From Nitrospirota bacterium (lineage in GTDB: Bacteria; Nitrospirota; Thermodesulfovibrionia; Thermodesulfovibrionales; UBA6898), in assembly GCA_024275975.1 (NCBI GenBank), contig JAJRYC010000015.1, forward strand, positions 1-33,370: a stretch of 33,370 nt of DNA, in the 5' to 3' direction. Within the stretch, counting starts at the first letter, position 1. Every line of letters begins with the position of its first letter. This document shows positions 14,981 through 23,703 of this stretch, piece by piece. The notes beneath the pieces are model-generated. The model had not been told where the DNA came from and did no database searches. It worked only from the letters and a program-made list of their open reading frames with translations. The translations under genes and the position numbers were made by a program.

Positions 14981-15822
14981 AAAATATTATTGTCTTCACA
15001 GACCTTGACGGCACACTGCTTGATTCCGGCACATATTCTTTTCAAGAGGCATTGCCATCCCTTAAACTCCTGAAAGAGAAAAATATACCCGTTGTCATAT
15101 GTTCGAGCAAGACCAGAAAAGAGATAGAACTTTACAGAAAAAAACTGGACAATAATCATCCTTTTATATCGGAAAACGGTGGCGCGATATTCATACCCAA
15201 AGGCTATTTTAATCTTAATTTGCGGGATACAATATTCATTGCCGATGAGGAAAAAAACTATTATATTATCACTCTCGGAATTCCGTATTCAGAACTCAGA
15301 AAAGCGATCGGGTTTCTGAAGGAAAAGGGATTTGATCTCATGGGATTTGGAGACATGACAGCAGAAGAAGTGGCCGGAGTTACCGGACTGAATATCGAAG
15401 AGGCCGGGATAGCGAAAGAAAGAGACTTTGACGAACCATTTATATTCAGAGGAGATGAAAAAGATACGGAGTCGCTTATTGCTTCAATTCAATCGATGGG
15501 CCTGAATTTCACACAGGGACGATTTTTCCATATCCTCGGCAACAACGACAAAGGCAAGGCGGTATCCATTCTGATCGATTTATACAGGAAAGAATTCGGA
15601 GAGGTCAAGACAGTCGCGATTGGAGACAGCCTCAATGATTTTCCGATGCTCGAAAAAGTAAAATATCCGGTCATCGTTAAAAAACCCGGCGGGCAATATG
15701 ATCGCCGCATTAATGTTCCCGATCTCATAAAGGCAGACGGCATCGGACCGGAAGGATGGAATTCCGCTATACTGAAAATTCTATCCGGCCTGCGTCTTTC
15801 AGTGCAAGACAACCATGGTTAA
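14977..15822 (+). CDS. Mannosyl/glucosyl-3-phosphoglycerate phosphatase (HAD-IIB)
   Basis: A 281-residue HAD phosphatase of the MPGP family, which removes phosphate from mannosyl- or glucosyl-3-phosphoglycerate. HAD motif I is DLDGTLL (about 9-15), motif II CSSKTRKE (about 43-50), ENGGAIFIP follows, and motif IV is GDSLNDFPML (about 217-226). Members often accept both sugars; the neighbouring gpgS points to the glucosyl form, hence a GpgP role. It overlaps gckA by four bases. Its TAA shares TTAA with the convergent scpA stop, leaving no terminator between the two transcripts. Confidence 0.85.
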   Translation: MKNIIVFTDLDGTLLDSGTYSFQEALPSLKLLKEKNIPVVICSSKTRKEIELYRKKLDNNHPFISENGGAIFIPKGYFNLNLRDTIFIADEEKNYYIITLGIPYSELRKAIGFLKEKGFDLMGFGDMTAEEVAGVTGLNIEEAGIAKERDFDEPFIFRGDEKDTESLIASIQSMGLNFTQGRFFHILGNNDKGKAVSILIDLYRKEFGEVKTVAIGDSLNDFPMLEKVKYPVIVKKPGGQYDRRINVPDLIKADGIGPEGWNSAILKILSGLRLSVQDNHG

Positions 15823-16574
15823 GAATATGGCTGCCCGGCGACGGCATTTTCCTGTATAACCGGATTGATTATCCAGATATTGCCAAACTCCTTTTCCTGG
15901 TATACACGGGCCAACCCAAGTCTCAGAAGCTCAAGGAGCGCAAGAAATGTTATTATTAATTGCTGTCTTGTCAGGCTGTCTCTGAATAACTCCTCAAACC
16001 TCATGCTTTCCGTATTTTCGAGCATATCCACTATTAAATTCATTTTATCCTTTACTGTCAGAAGCTCCCGAGTAATCGTGACAACATCCGGGGGCGCATT
16101 ATCAAGCATCTTTTTGAAAGCGCCCAATAAATCGTAAACATTGACGTTAAAAAGATACAGCTCGTTCGTAACAGCATCTTCTTCATTATCTTCCGCCGGC
16201 TGCCGGTAAAAAAAATCCAGACTTTCTTCTTCCCTTTCCCTTAAAACCAGTGCTCCATCTTTAAACGCCTGGTATTCGAGAAGTCTCTGCACCAGCTCAA
16301 GCCTTGGGTCTTCAGCCTCCGCCTCTGCGGCCTGTTCGTCCACAGGCAGAAGCATTCTGGATTTAATATATATGAGAGAGGCGGCCATAACAAGAAATTC
16401 TCCGGCTATCTCCAGGTCAAGTACCTTCATTACGTTAATATATTCCAGATACCGGCCTGTAATAAAGGAAATAGGTATGTCATATATGTCGATTTTATTC
16501 TCCTTTATCAGATGCAGCAGCAGATCAAGTGGTCCTTCAAAGGCAGGCAGTTTAATGTCATATAAATCTTCCAT
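15819..16574 (-). CDS. scpA: Segregation and condensation protein A
   Basis: A 251-residue kleisin subunit of the Smc-ScpA-ScpB condensin. The N terminus FEGPLDLLLHLIKENKIDIY (about 12-31) is the Smc-neck-binding helix signature. Further family features are ISFITGRYLEYI, LDLEIAGEFLVMAASLIYIK (about 53-72) and the winged-helix C terminus. Length is standard. It is the third gene of a tight minus-strand run after the antiporter and Usp genes (12-base gap). No scpB follows, because the next gene is convergent and overlaps by four bases; in many genomes scpB is the next gene. Confidence 0.94.
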   Translation of the reverse strand: MEDLYDIKLPAFEGPLDLLLHLIKENKIDIYDIPISFITGRYLEYINVMKVLDLEIAGEFLVMAASLIYIKSRMLLPVDEQAAEAEAEDPRLELVQRLLEYQAFKDGALVLREREEESLDFFYRQPAEDNEEDAVTNELYLFNVNVYDLLGAFKKMLDNAPPDVVTITRELLTVKDKMNLIVDMLENTESMRFEELFRDSLTRQQLIITFLALLELLRLGLARVYQEKEFGNIWIINPVIQENAVAGQPYS

Positions 16575-16586
16575 TTTTTATCTCTG

Positions 16587-17474
16587 TTACGGAACCAGGA
16601 TAATCGGAAGTTCCGACTTTTCGCTGACTTTATGGGAAGGACTTCCTTCGAATAATTCAGTCAGACGATTTTTCCCCGTTGTGCTCATAACAATCATACT
16701 CGCCCCAACCTGCCTGGACAAGCGTATGATTTCCGCCGCTATTTCGCCAGCGCCCATATGCTGTTCCGCATCAATGCCGGCTGACTTTAATCTATCGCAA
16801 TATTCGGCAAGTTTTCGCTTGCTATCATTCTCTATCGTGTCTAACGCGGATCTGTCATGACATTTCGATAGTTTTGAGTTTATAACGTTACAGACATAAG
16901 CCTTTTCAATGAGTCCATCCAGAAATAGCAGCAGGTCAAGCGCCTTATCCGATAACTCGGAACAGTCAGACGCAAGAAGCGGTTTTTTGAATATTTCTCC
17001 GTTTATACGAGTCACAATTTTTCCTTCCCGCTCGAATTCGACAATATATCTGTTTACAAGCACCGGGATTTTGCTTCTTGTGATTATTTTGAAAGTCCGG
17101 GAACCCAGAAATGGGATATCAAAAGCCGCCCTTGTCTTCTTGTTCACGACTATGAGATCAACCGCCTCCTGCTCAGCGATGGAGAGAATTTTAGGGACCG
17201 GATCTCCGACTTCAATGATTATTCTGCTGTTCACCCCATGCTCCGCCAATGATCTTTGCCAGTCCTCGAATCTGATCCTCGCCTCTTCCCTCAGTCTCTC
17301 CTCTTCTCCCTTGAGATAACCACCATAAGGCACAAAGCCCACATCATCTCTTGGAATTACATAAAAAAGCAGAATCTCTTTGAGTACTGCTTTACTCAGT
17401 ACAAGGAGGGTTTCAAGAGACCTGTAGGAAAATTCATCAAATTTTGTCGGAAAAAGTATTTTATCTATCTTCAT
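16587..17474 (-). CDS. Tandem universal stress protein
   Basis: A 295-residue protein with two UspA domains (about 1-145 and 160-295). Domain 1 begins KIDKILFPTKFDEFSYRSLE and has VDLIVVNKK; domain 2 ends with GASMIVMSTTGKNRLTELFE, then GSPSHKVSEKSELPIILVP, the G-2x-G-9x-G(S/T)-type ATP-binding signature in adapted form. Start chosen at ATG 17474, five bases after GGAG; a GTG two codons upstream overlaps that site. It lies 10 bases after the antiporter stop and 12 bases before scpA, so the three are probably one operon. The role alongside an ion antiporter may be stress signalling (inference). Confidence 0.88.
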   Translation of the reverse strand: MKIDKILFPTKFDEFSYRSLETLLVLSKAVLKEILLFYVIPRDDVGFVPYGGYLKGEEERLREEARIRFEDWQRSLAEHGVNSRIIIEVGDPVPKILSIAEQEAVDLIVVNKKTRAAFDIPFLGSRTFKIITRSKIPVLVNRYIVEFEREGKIVTRINGEIFKKPLLASDCSELSDKALDLLLFLDGLIEKAYVCNVINSKLSKCHDRSALDTIENDSKRKLAEYCDRLKSAGIDAEQHMGAGEIAAEIIRLSRQVGASMIVMSTTGKNRLTELFEGSPSHKVSEKSELPIILVP

Positions 17475-17484
17475 AATCACTCCA

Positions 17485-18921
17485 TTATAAAAAGAAAATG
17501 AAAGTTATTAAAACAAAAATCGGCATCAGGATTATTAATGAATATTTAAACATATACCCGAAGAAACTTGGCATTGGCGTGCCTAATTCCTCTGCAATCG
17601 AGCGCACCATGAAATTCGGGGCATTACCTATATATGTCAATGCTCCAAAAAACACCGCCCCCGTTGAAATCGCGGCGAGATAAACAGGGTTTTCCTTTAT
17701 TAAAAGGGCGATAGCCTCAGGCCCGGGAACACCGGTATAAAAACCGCCTGTCGCGGTGTTCAGAAAGGTAAGGTATGTGGGGGCGTTGTCAAGAAACGCG
17801 GAGAGAATACCTGTCACCCAGAAATAATGAACAGGTTCCCGTACCGCCGTAATGACCCATGAAAGTTCGCCTCGCGCTCCAGCCTGAAGTATAGCAAGAC
17901 AGGGTATCATCGAAAGAAAGATGCCGAAAAAGAGAATGGCCACTTCTTTAATGGGAAACCACGTAAATGCGTTATCCTCTCGGATTTTTCTCTTTGTGAG
18001 TGTCAGGGATAGGACCCCCATTAATATCAAAAACCCGTCTCTTACTATATCCTGCACGCCCCTGTGAACTCCCAGCATGGATATCTCCCCCCATTTAACC
18101 GTTCCACTCAGGAGAACAGCACCGACAATACCGGCAAGAAAGATAAAATTAGAGTAACCTTCAATCCTTACCGGCTCATTTATCCCTTCATCAGGAAGAT
18201 CGGCTATTCCTTCTTTTTTGTAGAAATAAGTATCCAGGACATAATAAACCGGCAGCAGAACCACAACCGCTACCAATAACTGTTTCAGCAGACTGAAGGT
18301 CCAGAAAAAAGGCACTCCCCTCAGGAACCCCAAAAACAGCGGGGGGTCGCCAAGAGGGGTCAATAAACCCCCGATATTGGCAACCATAAATATAAAGAAG
18401 ACCACCATAAACGAGCGATTTTTTCTCCTGGCGTTAGCGCGTAAAAAGGGGCGAATGAGAAGCATCGCAGCGCCTGTTGTCCCCATCCATGACGCCAGAA
18501 TCGTTCCGACCAGGAGGATCATGGTATTAAAAGCGGGCGTGCCGCTTAATGTTCCTCTTAACAATATCCCGCCGGACACCGTGTATAGTGAGCCAAGGAG
18601 GATGATGAACGGAAGATAATCAGCTAACATGATATGAAGTATTTCACTCAGCCCCGCCATTTTATAAAATATCAATAAAGGTATGACCGTAATCAACACC
18701 CAGAATAACGTGACTTTACCAAAATGGTGATGCCAGAGTTTTGGAAGAACAAGAGGAAACAGGGCTATAGATAACAGCATTCCTGCAAAAGGCAGCAGGC
18801 TGTAAAAAGGTAAAGTCTCTCCAATAGCGGGCCCTTTTTCAGCACCTGCATACGCGGAGGTCAAGGGAACCAGGAATAAGAATAAAAATGATAGAATACG
18901 GCCGGCTGTAGCCTGTTTCAT
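17485..18921 (-). CDS. Sodium:proton antiporter-like membrane transporter
   Basis: A polytopic inner-membrane protein of about 478 residues, of the ion-transporter superfamily that includes NhaD and CitMHS. After an N-terminal hydrophobic signal-like segment (about 8-25), about twelve hydrophobic helices can be traced. Family motifs: GTTGAAMLLIRP, NIGGLLTPLGDPPLFLGFL (mid-chain), FLDNAPTYLTFLN and GALTYIGNAPNFMVRSIAEE near the C terminus. The paired GDPP/GNAPN motifs are typical of this transporter fold. Substrate (Na+/H+ or carboxylate) is not settled by sequence. Start chosen at ATG 18921, with GGAA 10 bases upstream; a TTG 11 codons earlier is possible. Confidence 0.82.
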   Translation of the reverse strand: MKQATAGRILSFLFLFLVPLTSAYAGAEKGPAIGETLPFYSLLPFAGMLLSIALFPLVLPKLWHHHFGKVTLFWVLITVIPLLIFYKMAGLSEILHIMLADYLPFIILLGSLYTVSGGILLRGTLSGTPAFNTMILLVGTILASWMGTTGAAMLLIRPFLRANARRKNRSFMVVFFIFMVANIGGLLTPLGDPPLFLGFLRGVPFFWTFSLLKQLLVAVVVLLPVYYVLDTYFYKKEGIADLPDEGINEPVRIEGYSNFIFLAGIVGAVLLSGTVKWGEISMLGVHRGVQDIVRDGFLILMGVLSLTLTKRKIREDNAFTWFPIKEVAILFFGIFLSMIPCLAILQAGARGELSWVITAVREPVHYFWVTGILSAFLDNAPTYLTFLNTATGGFYTGVPGPEAIALLIKENPVYLAAISTGAVFFGALTYIGNAPNFMVRSIAEELGTPMPSFFGYMFKYSLIILMPIFVLITFIFFL

Positions 18922-19122
18922 CTGTGTATTTCCGGAATTAGTCTGCTTAACCAATAAATATTTACAACCCTCATGACTTCAAACCATTATTATTCCTGCC
19001 TCTCTAAAATATATTTCCAGAAAGACAGCCGATTCCCCGCTCAAGCAGGAAATATATATTACCATATCCGGGATGATGATAATTGAGACTCTTCCAGGAA
19101 GTGGATGGTTAAGGTGAAGAAC

Positions 19123-19156
19123 GTCATTCCCTTAGTCTGTTGAGCGGGAATCCAGG
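19123..19156. repeat. Dispersed GTCATTCC / GGGAATCCAGG element
   Basis: GTCATTCCCTTAGTC followed by GAGCGGGAATCCAGG forms a short imperfect inverted unit of a type often dispersed between genes. A diverged relative is at 11674-11709, and CTGGATTCCGG occurs near 5961. Lies in the 305-base gap upstream of the antiporter gene, which otherwise shows nothing recognisable. Confidence 0.5.
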
Positions 19157-19226
19157 AGGTTCCGGATCCCTGTTCAACATGACAAACTATTTTATTGCCG
19201 GGTTAATAGCAACCGCGTTTTAAGGA

Positions 19227-19964
19227 TTAAAAAACTTTCTTGAAAAATCTGTACTTCCGATATCTAAGGATGACCCCTTCCGGCGTAATTCGTTCTATCC
19301 TGATACCGGAATCCATAGTCTGGCCTTCATACATTATCTGGTCCTCAATTCTTACAAATCTGGAACGCGGATCATTGGAATATATGAAAGCGGTAACCGA
19401 TAAGTCCGGCAGGCTCTTGCGGATAGACACAGGCAGTTCATCCAGGTCAAACACTTTTTTCTCCGGAGCGTTCCCCCCGGCGCTCCTGGGTGGATTCCCA
19501 ACCCGCTCCGCTTTTTCGGGGCTGGCCATGGGAATCACCGGCATGCGCATCATGGCCTTTTTATCGCCCGGAGTGTCGGGACGTCTTCCTCTGTCATTTC
19601 CAGCCGCCTTAAGCGGGGGAGAAGCCGTCCCGGTCACACCGGGACTTGATTTAGGCGTCGCCTTATCGCCGGTCGGCACTGTCTCCGAAACGGAGACTTG
19701 CGCCACCGGGCCGGATACTGACGGCCCGACCTGCAAGGCGTCGTCCGTATGCAAATCGTCCACGAGGGATTCCTGACGCGGGGGACTCAGCGACCAGAAT
19801 ACTAATCCGGCATTCAGAATCAGGGCAAAGAGAAGCAGGTACGGCCACCTCAACTTTCCCCCCGGCTTTTCCGGCAGAGGGTCGTGATGCGTATTCATAT
19901 CCTGCTCCACACCTTTTTTACGCTGCTGCTCGGCCTTTTTTAGTGCATCAAGAATAAAAGACAT
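19227..19964 (-). CDS. gspB: Type II secretion accessory protein GspB
   Basis: A 245-residue inner-membrane protein. It begins MSFILDALKKAEQQRKKG, the standard GspB/PulB start, with one membrane helix (about 40-58), then a Pro/Ser/Thr-rich periplasmic spacer (60-165). The C-terminal GspB domain runs from about 170 (LPVSIRKSLPDLSVTAFIYS, then RFVRIEDQIMYEGQ and GVILRYRKYRFF). GspB works with GspA to place the GspD secretin through the peptidoglycan. GAGGGA lies eight bases before the ATG. It follows gspA at 36 bases; no other gsp genes are in the window. Confidence 0.9.
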   Translation of the reverse strand: MSFILDALKKAEQQRKKGVEQDMNTHHDPLPEKPGGKLRWPYLLLFALILNAGLVFWSLSPPRQESLVDDLHTDDALQVGPSVSGPVAQVSVSETVPTGDKATPKSSPGVTGTASPPLKAAGNDRGRRPDTPGDKKAMMRMPVIPMASPEKAERVGNPPRSAGGNAPEKKVFDLDELPVSIRKSLPDLSVTAFIYSNDPRSRFVRIEDQIMYEGQTMDSGIRIERITPEGVILRYRKYRFFKKVF

Positions 19965-20000
19965 TTTGACTATCCCTCAATTTAACGTTAATTTTGGAAC

Positions 20001-21602
20001 TTATCCACTTGTTAAGTTGTTAAACTGGATTATTGTCTGTGCGCCAATAATCCCATCAGGGGTTAACTCCATCAGAAGCTGAAAACTCCTTAATTGTTTA
20101 AGCAAATCCCCTTTCAATACCTTGCCTCCTCCCTGCCTGGCCTTACGGCCCTGAATAATCGCAATCTGATTATCAAGCCAATCGACCATACTCCCCCTAT
20201 CACCCGGCCTGACGTTTTCATTATAGGCAGGGGGGGGGCGCCAAAACAGCGTATACTCGCCGGACCAGTATGATTCAATAAGTTTAACGGAATTACTGAA
20301 TGTCCTCTTCCCGGCGACAAGTGTCGCGTTTTGGCCTTTTAAGGATGTGAGTGTGACAAAAAATGGCCGGCCTTCGGAATCAAACACCTTCAGTACCACG
20401 GGCCTGTTCAGGGTAAGGACGGACTTGAGATCGCCACTCGCCTCCAGGCATCGCAAACCCTGCTCACGGGCATAATGGCAGGCAGGGCCGTTGAACCGCG
20501 ACTCATAGTCCATGTCCCACTGCCTGAACAGCGCCTGGAAAGCTGCATCCCTGGTACGGGAATCCTGGGGAAAGCCGGGCAACCACTTTAAGATAGTCAG
20601 CCCTGGGCCAGCGAATACATTATTAACAATACCTTCCAAGGATATTGATCCCATGCTGATATCGGTTAAAGACGAGAGCCTGTCCCTGTAATAATAACCG
20701 AATGAAAACAGCAAACAACCAATAAATGCGATCATCGCGATTAACGCCGTTTTCGAAGTTAATAGTCTTTTCCTCCATCTCTTTCGAGGATCAACACCCC
20801 CGAAGACCTCGCGGGCGGCTTTCGCCATGGTATGTCTGTTTACCAACCGGTGTTCCTGAACATACGCCCCGAGCAATGCCCGGTCACACAACAGGTTGAT
20901 TAATCGCGGTATCCCACCGCTAAGACGATAAAGCTTGCTGATCGTCCCGGCAGGAAATAATTCATTATGGACCCCTGCTATGGCAAGACGATATTTTACG
21001 TATGCGGATATGTCCTTTGCGGAGAGTGGCTCAAGGTGGAACCGCGCCGTAATACGCTGCGACAGTTGCCGCAACTCCGTGCGCGCCAATTTCTCCTGAA
21101 GTTCGGGCTGGCCAAGCATAATTATCTGTAGCAGTTTGCGCTCGTTAGTCTCAAGGTTTGTGAGCAGCCGCAGCTGCTCCAATACTTCCGTCGAGAGGTT
21201 TTGGGCCTCTTCAATAATAAGCACTGTCTTGCGTCCCATGGCATGTTCTTCGAGCAGATATTTATTAATATAATCCACGAAAACCTTAATACTGGTATTC
21301 TTTTCGGGAACGATGACGCCCAGCTCATCACAGATCGAGGCCAACAACTCCTCAACAGTCATTTTTGGGTTAAGAATAAACGCGATATTGATATTTCCAG
21401 GTATCCGTTCAAGCATGGAGCGGCATATTGTTGTTTTGCCGGTCCCAACCTCACCCGTCAGAAGGATGAATCCACCGTCACTGTTCATCCCATACATAAG
21501 ATGCGCCAGAGCCTCCCTGTGAAGCTCGCTCAGATAAAGATAGCGAGGATCCGGCGCGATAGAAAAAGGTGTTTCCCGAAGACCAAAATATTTTTTATAC
21601 AT
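20001..21602 (-). CDS. gspA: ExeA/GspA AAA+ ATPase with peptidoglycan-binding domain
   Basis: A 533-residue bitopic membrane ATPase. The cytoplasmic AAA+ domain starts MYKKYFGLRETPFSIAPDPR and has Walker A GEVGTGKTT (50-58) and Walker B LIIEEAQ (about 127-133). A membrane helix lies at about 285-305. The periplasmic part holds a C39-like fold (about 345-460) and a PG_binding_1 module at the end (LRSFQLLMELTPDGIIGAQT). All this matches ExeA of Aeromonas, which remodels or binds murein for secretin assembly. A poly-G/C stretch near 20229-20238 is within coding sequence. Start is the only early ATG; no good Shine-Dalgarno. Confidence 0.92.
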   Translation of the reverse strand: MYKKYFGLRETPFSIAPDPRYLYLSELHREALAHLMYGMNSDGGFILLTGEVGTGKTTICRSMLERIPGNINIAFILNPKMTVEELLASICDELGVIVPEKNTSIKVFVDYINKYLLEEHAMGRKTVLIIEEAQNLSTEVLEQLRLLTNLETNERKLLQIIMLGQPELQEKLARTELRQLSQRITARFHLEPLSAKDISAYVKYRLAIAGVHNELFPAGTISKLYRLSGGIPRLINLLCDRALLGAYVQEHRLVNRHTMAKAAREVFGGVDPRKRWRKRLLTSKTALIAMIAFIGCLLFSFGYYYRDRLSSLTDISMGSISLEGIVNNVFAGPGLTILKWLPGFPQDSRTRDAAFQALFRQWDMDYESRFNGPACHYAREQGLRCLEASGDLKSVLTLNRPVVLKVFDSEGRPFFVTLTSLKGQNATLVAGKRTFSNSVKLIESYWSGEYTLFWRPPPAYNENVRPGDRGSMVDWLDNQIAIIQGRKARQGGGKVLKGDLLKQLRSFQLLMELTPDGIIGAQTIIQFNNLTSG

Positions 21603-21848
21603 AGGTATTATTGGTAGTTATTACTTTATGGCCGTCGAGTCGAAGCCGGATTTTCGTCCATTTGGCTGTTCCCTCGACCGAATCACTCCCAAGCCGATAA
21701 AAAAACTTTTCGACATAACTTATTTCAAACATCCGTTACCATATTAAGCGATTAAAAAACAGAACTTGTCCTGCCTGATACTATTGAACTATTATATCAT
21801 TAATGTAATTTTTATTTCGAAGTGATTCTTAGGGTTTCCGGTCTGAAA
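21603..21848. other. Divergent intergenic region
   Basis: This lies between gspA (minus) and the kinase operon (plus). It has a candidate promoter at its right side and no recognised gene or repeat. Confidence 0.5.
21766..21795 (+). promoter_or_regulatory. Candidate promoter of the kinase-regulator operon
   Basis: TTGTCC (21766-21771) and TATTAT (21790-21795), 18-base spacer, about 50 bases before the small coupled ORF. Fair match only. Confidence 0.35.
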
Positions 21849-22100
21849 ATGCCGGAGCGGTTTAATTTTTTTCTCTTTAAAAGTGACTGGGGAGATTTAA
21901 TTCATAAAAAAAGATGGCCGGAAAATTCAATTGTTCCGCGACGCCGGAACTGCCTATTTATACCGATATATTATGTTATTTTGTCCATTGTCATTTCCAG
22001 TGAGATAACAATTTTGAAAAGTAAAGGGACCAGGCCGTATAATGAGGCGACGAGGATATTAACAAGGCTGAACGAATTGAATAAAAAAACCCCATTATGA
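21849..22100 (+). CDS. Small membrane ORF coupled to the histidine kinase
   Basis: An 83-codon ORF from ATG 21849 (a GTG at 21822 would add nine residues). It ends TGA overlapping the kinase ATG (ATGA). Residues about 39-53 are hydrophobic (LFIPIYYVILSIVIS), followed by SEITILKSKGTRPYNEATRI, which resembles the start of mature ABC_sub_bind (PF04392) periplasmic proteins, where a short strand and a P-Y pair are common. That family often precedes kinases in operons. If so this is a truncated leftover, or a small membrane partner of the kinase. The N-terminal 35 residues look less protein-like. Not recognised with certainty. Confidence 0.4.
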   Translation: MPERFNFFLFKSDWGDLIHKKRWPENSIVPRRRNCLFIPIYYVILSIVISSEITILKSKGTRPYNEATRILTRLNELNKKTPL

Positions 22101-23659
22101 AGAATTTCTATTCCCGGCATAGATGCAATGACAGTTTCAGGATAAAGGTATTTAATATCTTTGTTTTTTCGATCCTGGTTGTATCGCTTGTTTTTACAAC
22201 ATTTTTTGTATATTATCAGAGCAGGTCCGAAAAGGAAGACCTTATAAAACAATGGAAACTACTGGCGGGCTTTTTAGCAAAAAGTTCAATCACTGGAGTC
22301 TTCGCCGAACAAACCTCCCTGCTTGAAGACGCTGTGAAGGGTATTATGCAGCAGGATTCGGTTCTGGTGGTTACGGTATACACCTTAAACAACAAGGTGT
22401 TATTTAATATTCGGAAAAAGAATCTTGCAGAGAATATCAGGCCCAGATCGGCAGACACTAATGTGAATATCCTGAAATCCGGAAAAGACCGCGTGTTTGA
22501 AGTTATCGAGGAAGCGGATACAATCGAAATCCAGACTCCCGTAATCCTGGAATCCGTCACTAATACAGAGGAAGCTCTCTACTTCAATAACTCGGATCTG
22601 AATAAGACGCATAGGGTTATCGGTTATGTCACAATTTTGCTGAGCAAAAAAGGCCTTGATGAAAAGATAAAGTACATTCTGATAAGAAACGCATTAATCG
22701 CCACTGTTTTTTTATTAATCGGCTCCATTCTGATATATATACAGATAAGAAGGGTTGCCAGGCCGCTTATCGGTTTGACTGAAGCGGTGAGATTGTTCGG
22801 CAGGGGAGAGTCTTTTAATAAGGTTCGGGTCGAATCCTCGGATGAAATAGGAAAACTGGCGGAAGCCTTTAATACCATGTCCGATAACCTGGAAAAGCGT
22901 GACATAGAGAAGCAGCTGCTTGAAGAACAACTAAGGAATGCACAGAAGATGGACGCCGTTGGAACATTGGCCAGGGGGGGCGCGCATGACTTTAATAACA
23001 TACTGTCAGCCATAAGCGGAGCGGTATACATAATCGAAAAAAGAGCCGGGAAGAACTTCACATTAAGTCGTTATACAGGACAGATACATACATCTATAAA
23101 CAAGGCAAAAAACCTCATAGAAGGGTTGATCACATTCAGCAGACTTAATTCAATGCATCCTATTTCCGTCGACATCAACAGGCTTATCAAAACCCTCCTG
23201 CCAATGATGAAGAATATAACTGGAGAAAACGTCGATATACGGACATCACTTTCAGAAGAAACGCTCTTAATAATGGCCGATGCCTTTCAGCTTGAACAGA
23301 TCCTGATGAACCTCTGTACAAACGCCCGGGACACCATGCCTGACGGAGGGCTGCTGACCATTGAGACCGAAATGGTAATCATCGATGCCGAAAATTCCAT
23401 GGCGCATCGTTTATCAAAACCTGGAAGATACGCCCGCATTACGCTATCTGATAGCGGCACGGGAATGGATGAAGAGACGCAAAAAAAGATATTCATACCC
23501 TTTTTCACAACAAAGGAGGTCGGAAGTGGCACGGGGTTGGGCCTTTCCATTGTTTACGGGATAATAGAACAGTTCAAGGGGCATATAGATGTACATAGTC
23601 AGAAAGGCGAGGGAACGATATTCCGGATATATTTCCCTTTAATCGATAAGAATCTTTAA
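22097..23659 (+). CDS. Membrane-bound sensor histidine kinase
   Basis: A 520-residue kinase. Two membrane helices (about 20-40 and 197-216) bracket a periplasmic sensor region of about 155 residues. A HAMP domain follows (about 217-270, with ARPLIGLTEAVR and DEIGKLAEAFNTM). The phosphoacceptor is H297 in GGAHDFNNIL; the usual GIAHDFNN has GGAHDFNN here. The ATP-binding domain is complete: N box NLCTNARD, G1 DSGTGM, F FFTTK and G2 GSGTGLGLS. Its start overlaps the upstream ORF; a sigma-54 response regulator follows 44 bases later and is its likely partner. The signal sensed is unknown. Confidence 0.92.
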   Translation: MKNFYSRHRCNDSFRIKVFNIFVFSILVVSLVFTTFFVYYQSRSEKEDLIKQWKLLAGFLAKSSITGVFAEQTSLLEDAVKGIMQQDSVLVVTVYTLNNKVLFNIRKKNLAENIRPRSADTNVNILKSGKDRVFEVIEEADTIEIQTPVILESVTNTEEALYFNNSDLNKTHRVIGYVTILLSKKGLDEKIKYILIRNALIATVFLLIGSILIYIQIRRVARPLIGLTEAVRLFGRGESFNKVRVESSDEIGKLAEAFNTMSDNLEKRDIEKQLLEEQLRNAQKMDAVGTLARGGAHDFNNILSAISGAVYIIEKRAGKNFTLSRYTGQIHTSINKAKNLIEGLITFSRLNSMHPISVDINRLIKTLLPMMKNITGENVDIRTSLSEETLLIMADAFQLEQILMNLCTNARDTMPDGGLLTIETEMVIIDAENSMAHRLSKPGRYARITLSDSGTGMDEETQKKIFIPFFTTKEVGSGTGLGLSIVYGIIEQFKGHIDVHSQKGEGTIFRIYFPLIDKNL

Positions 23660-23703
23660 ATGAAAACAGTTGAAACATCAATAAATATAAGAGGGATAAG
23701 CAT

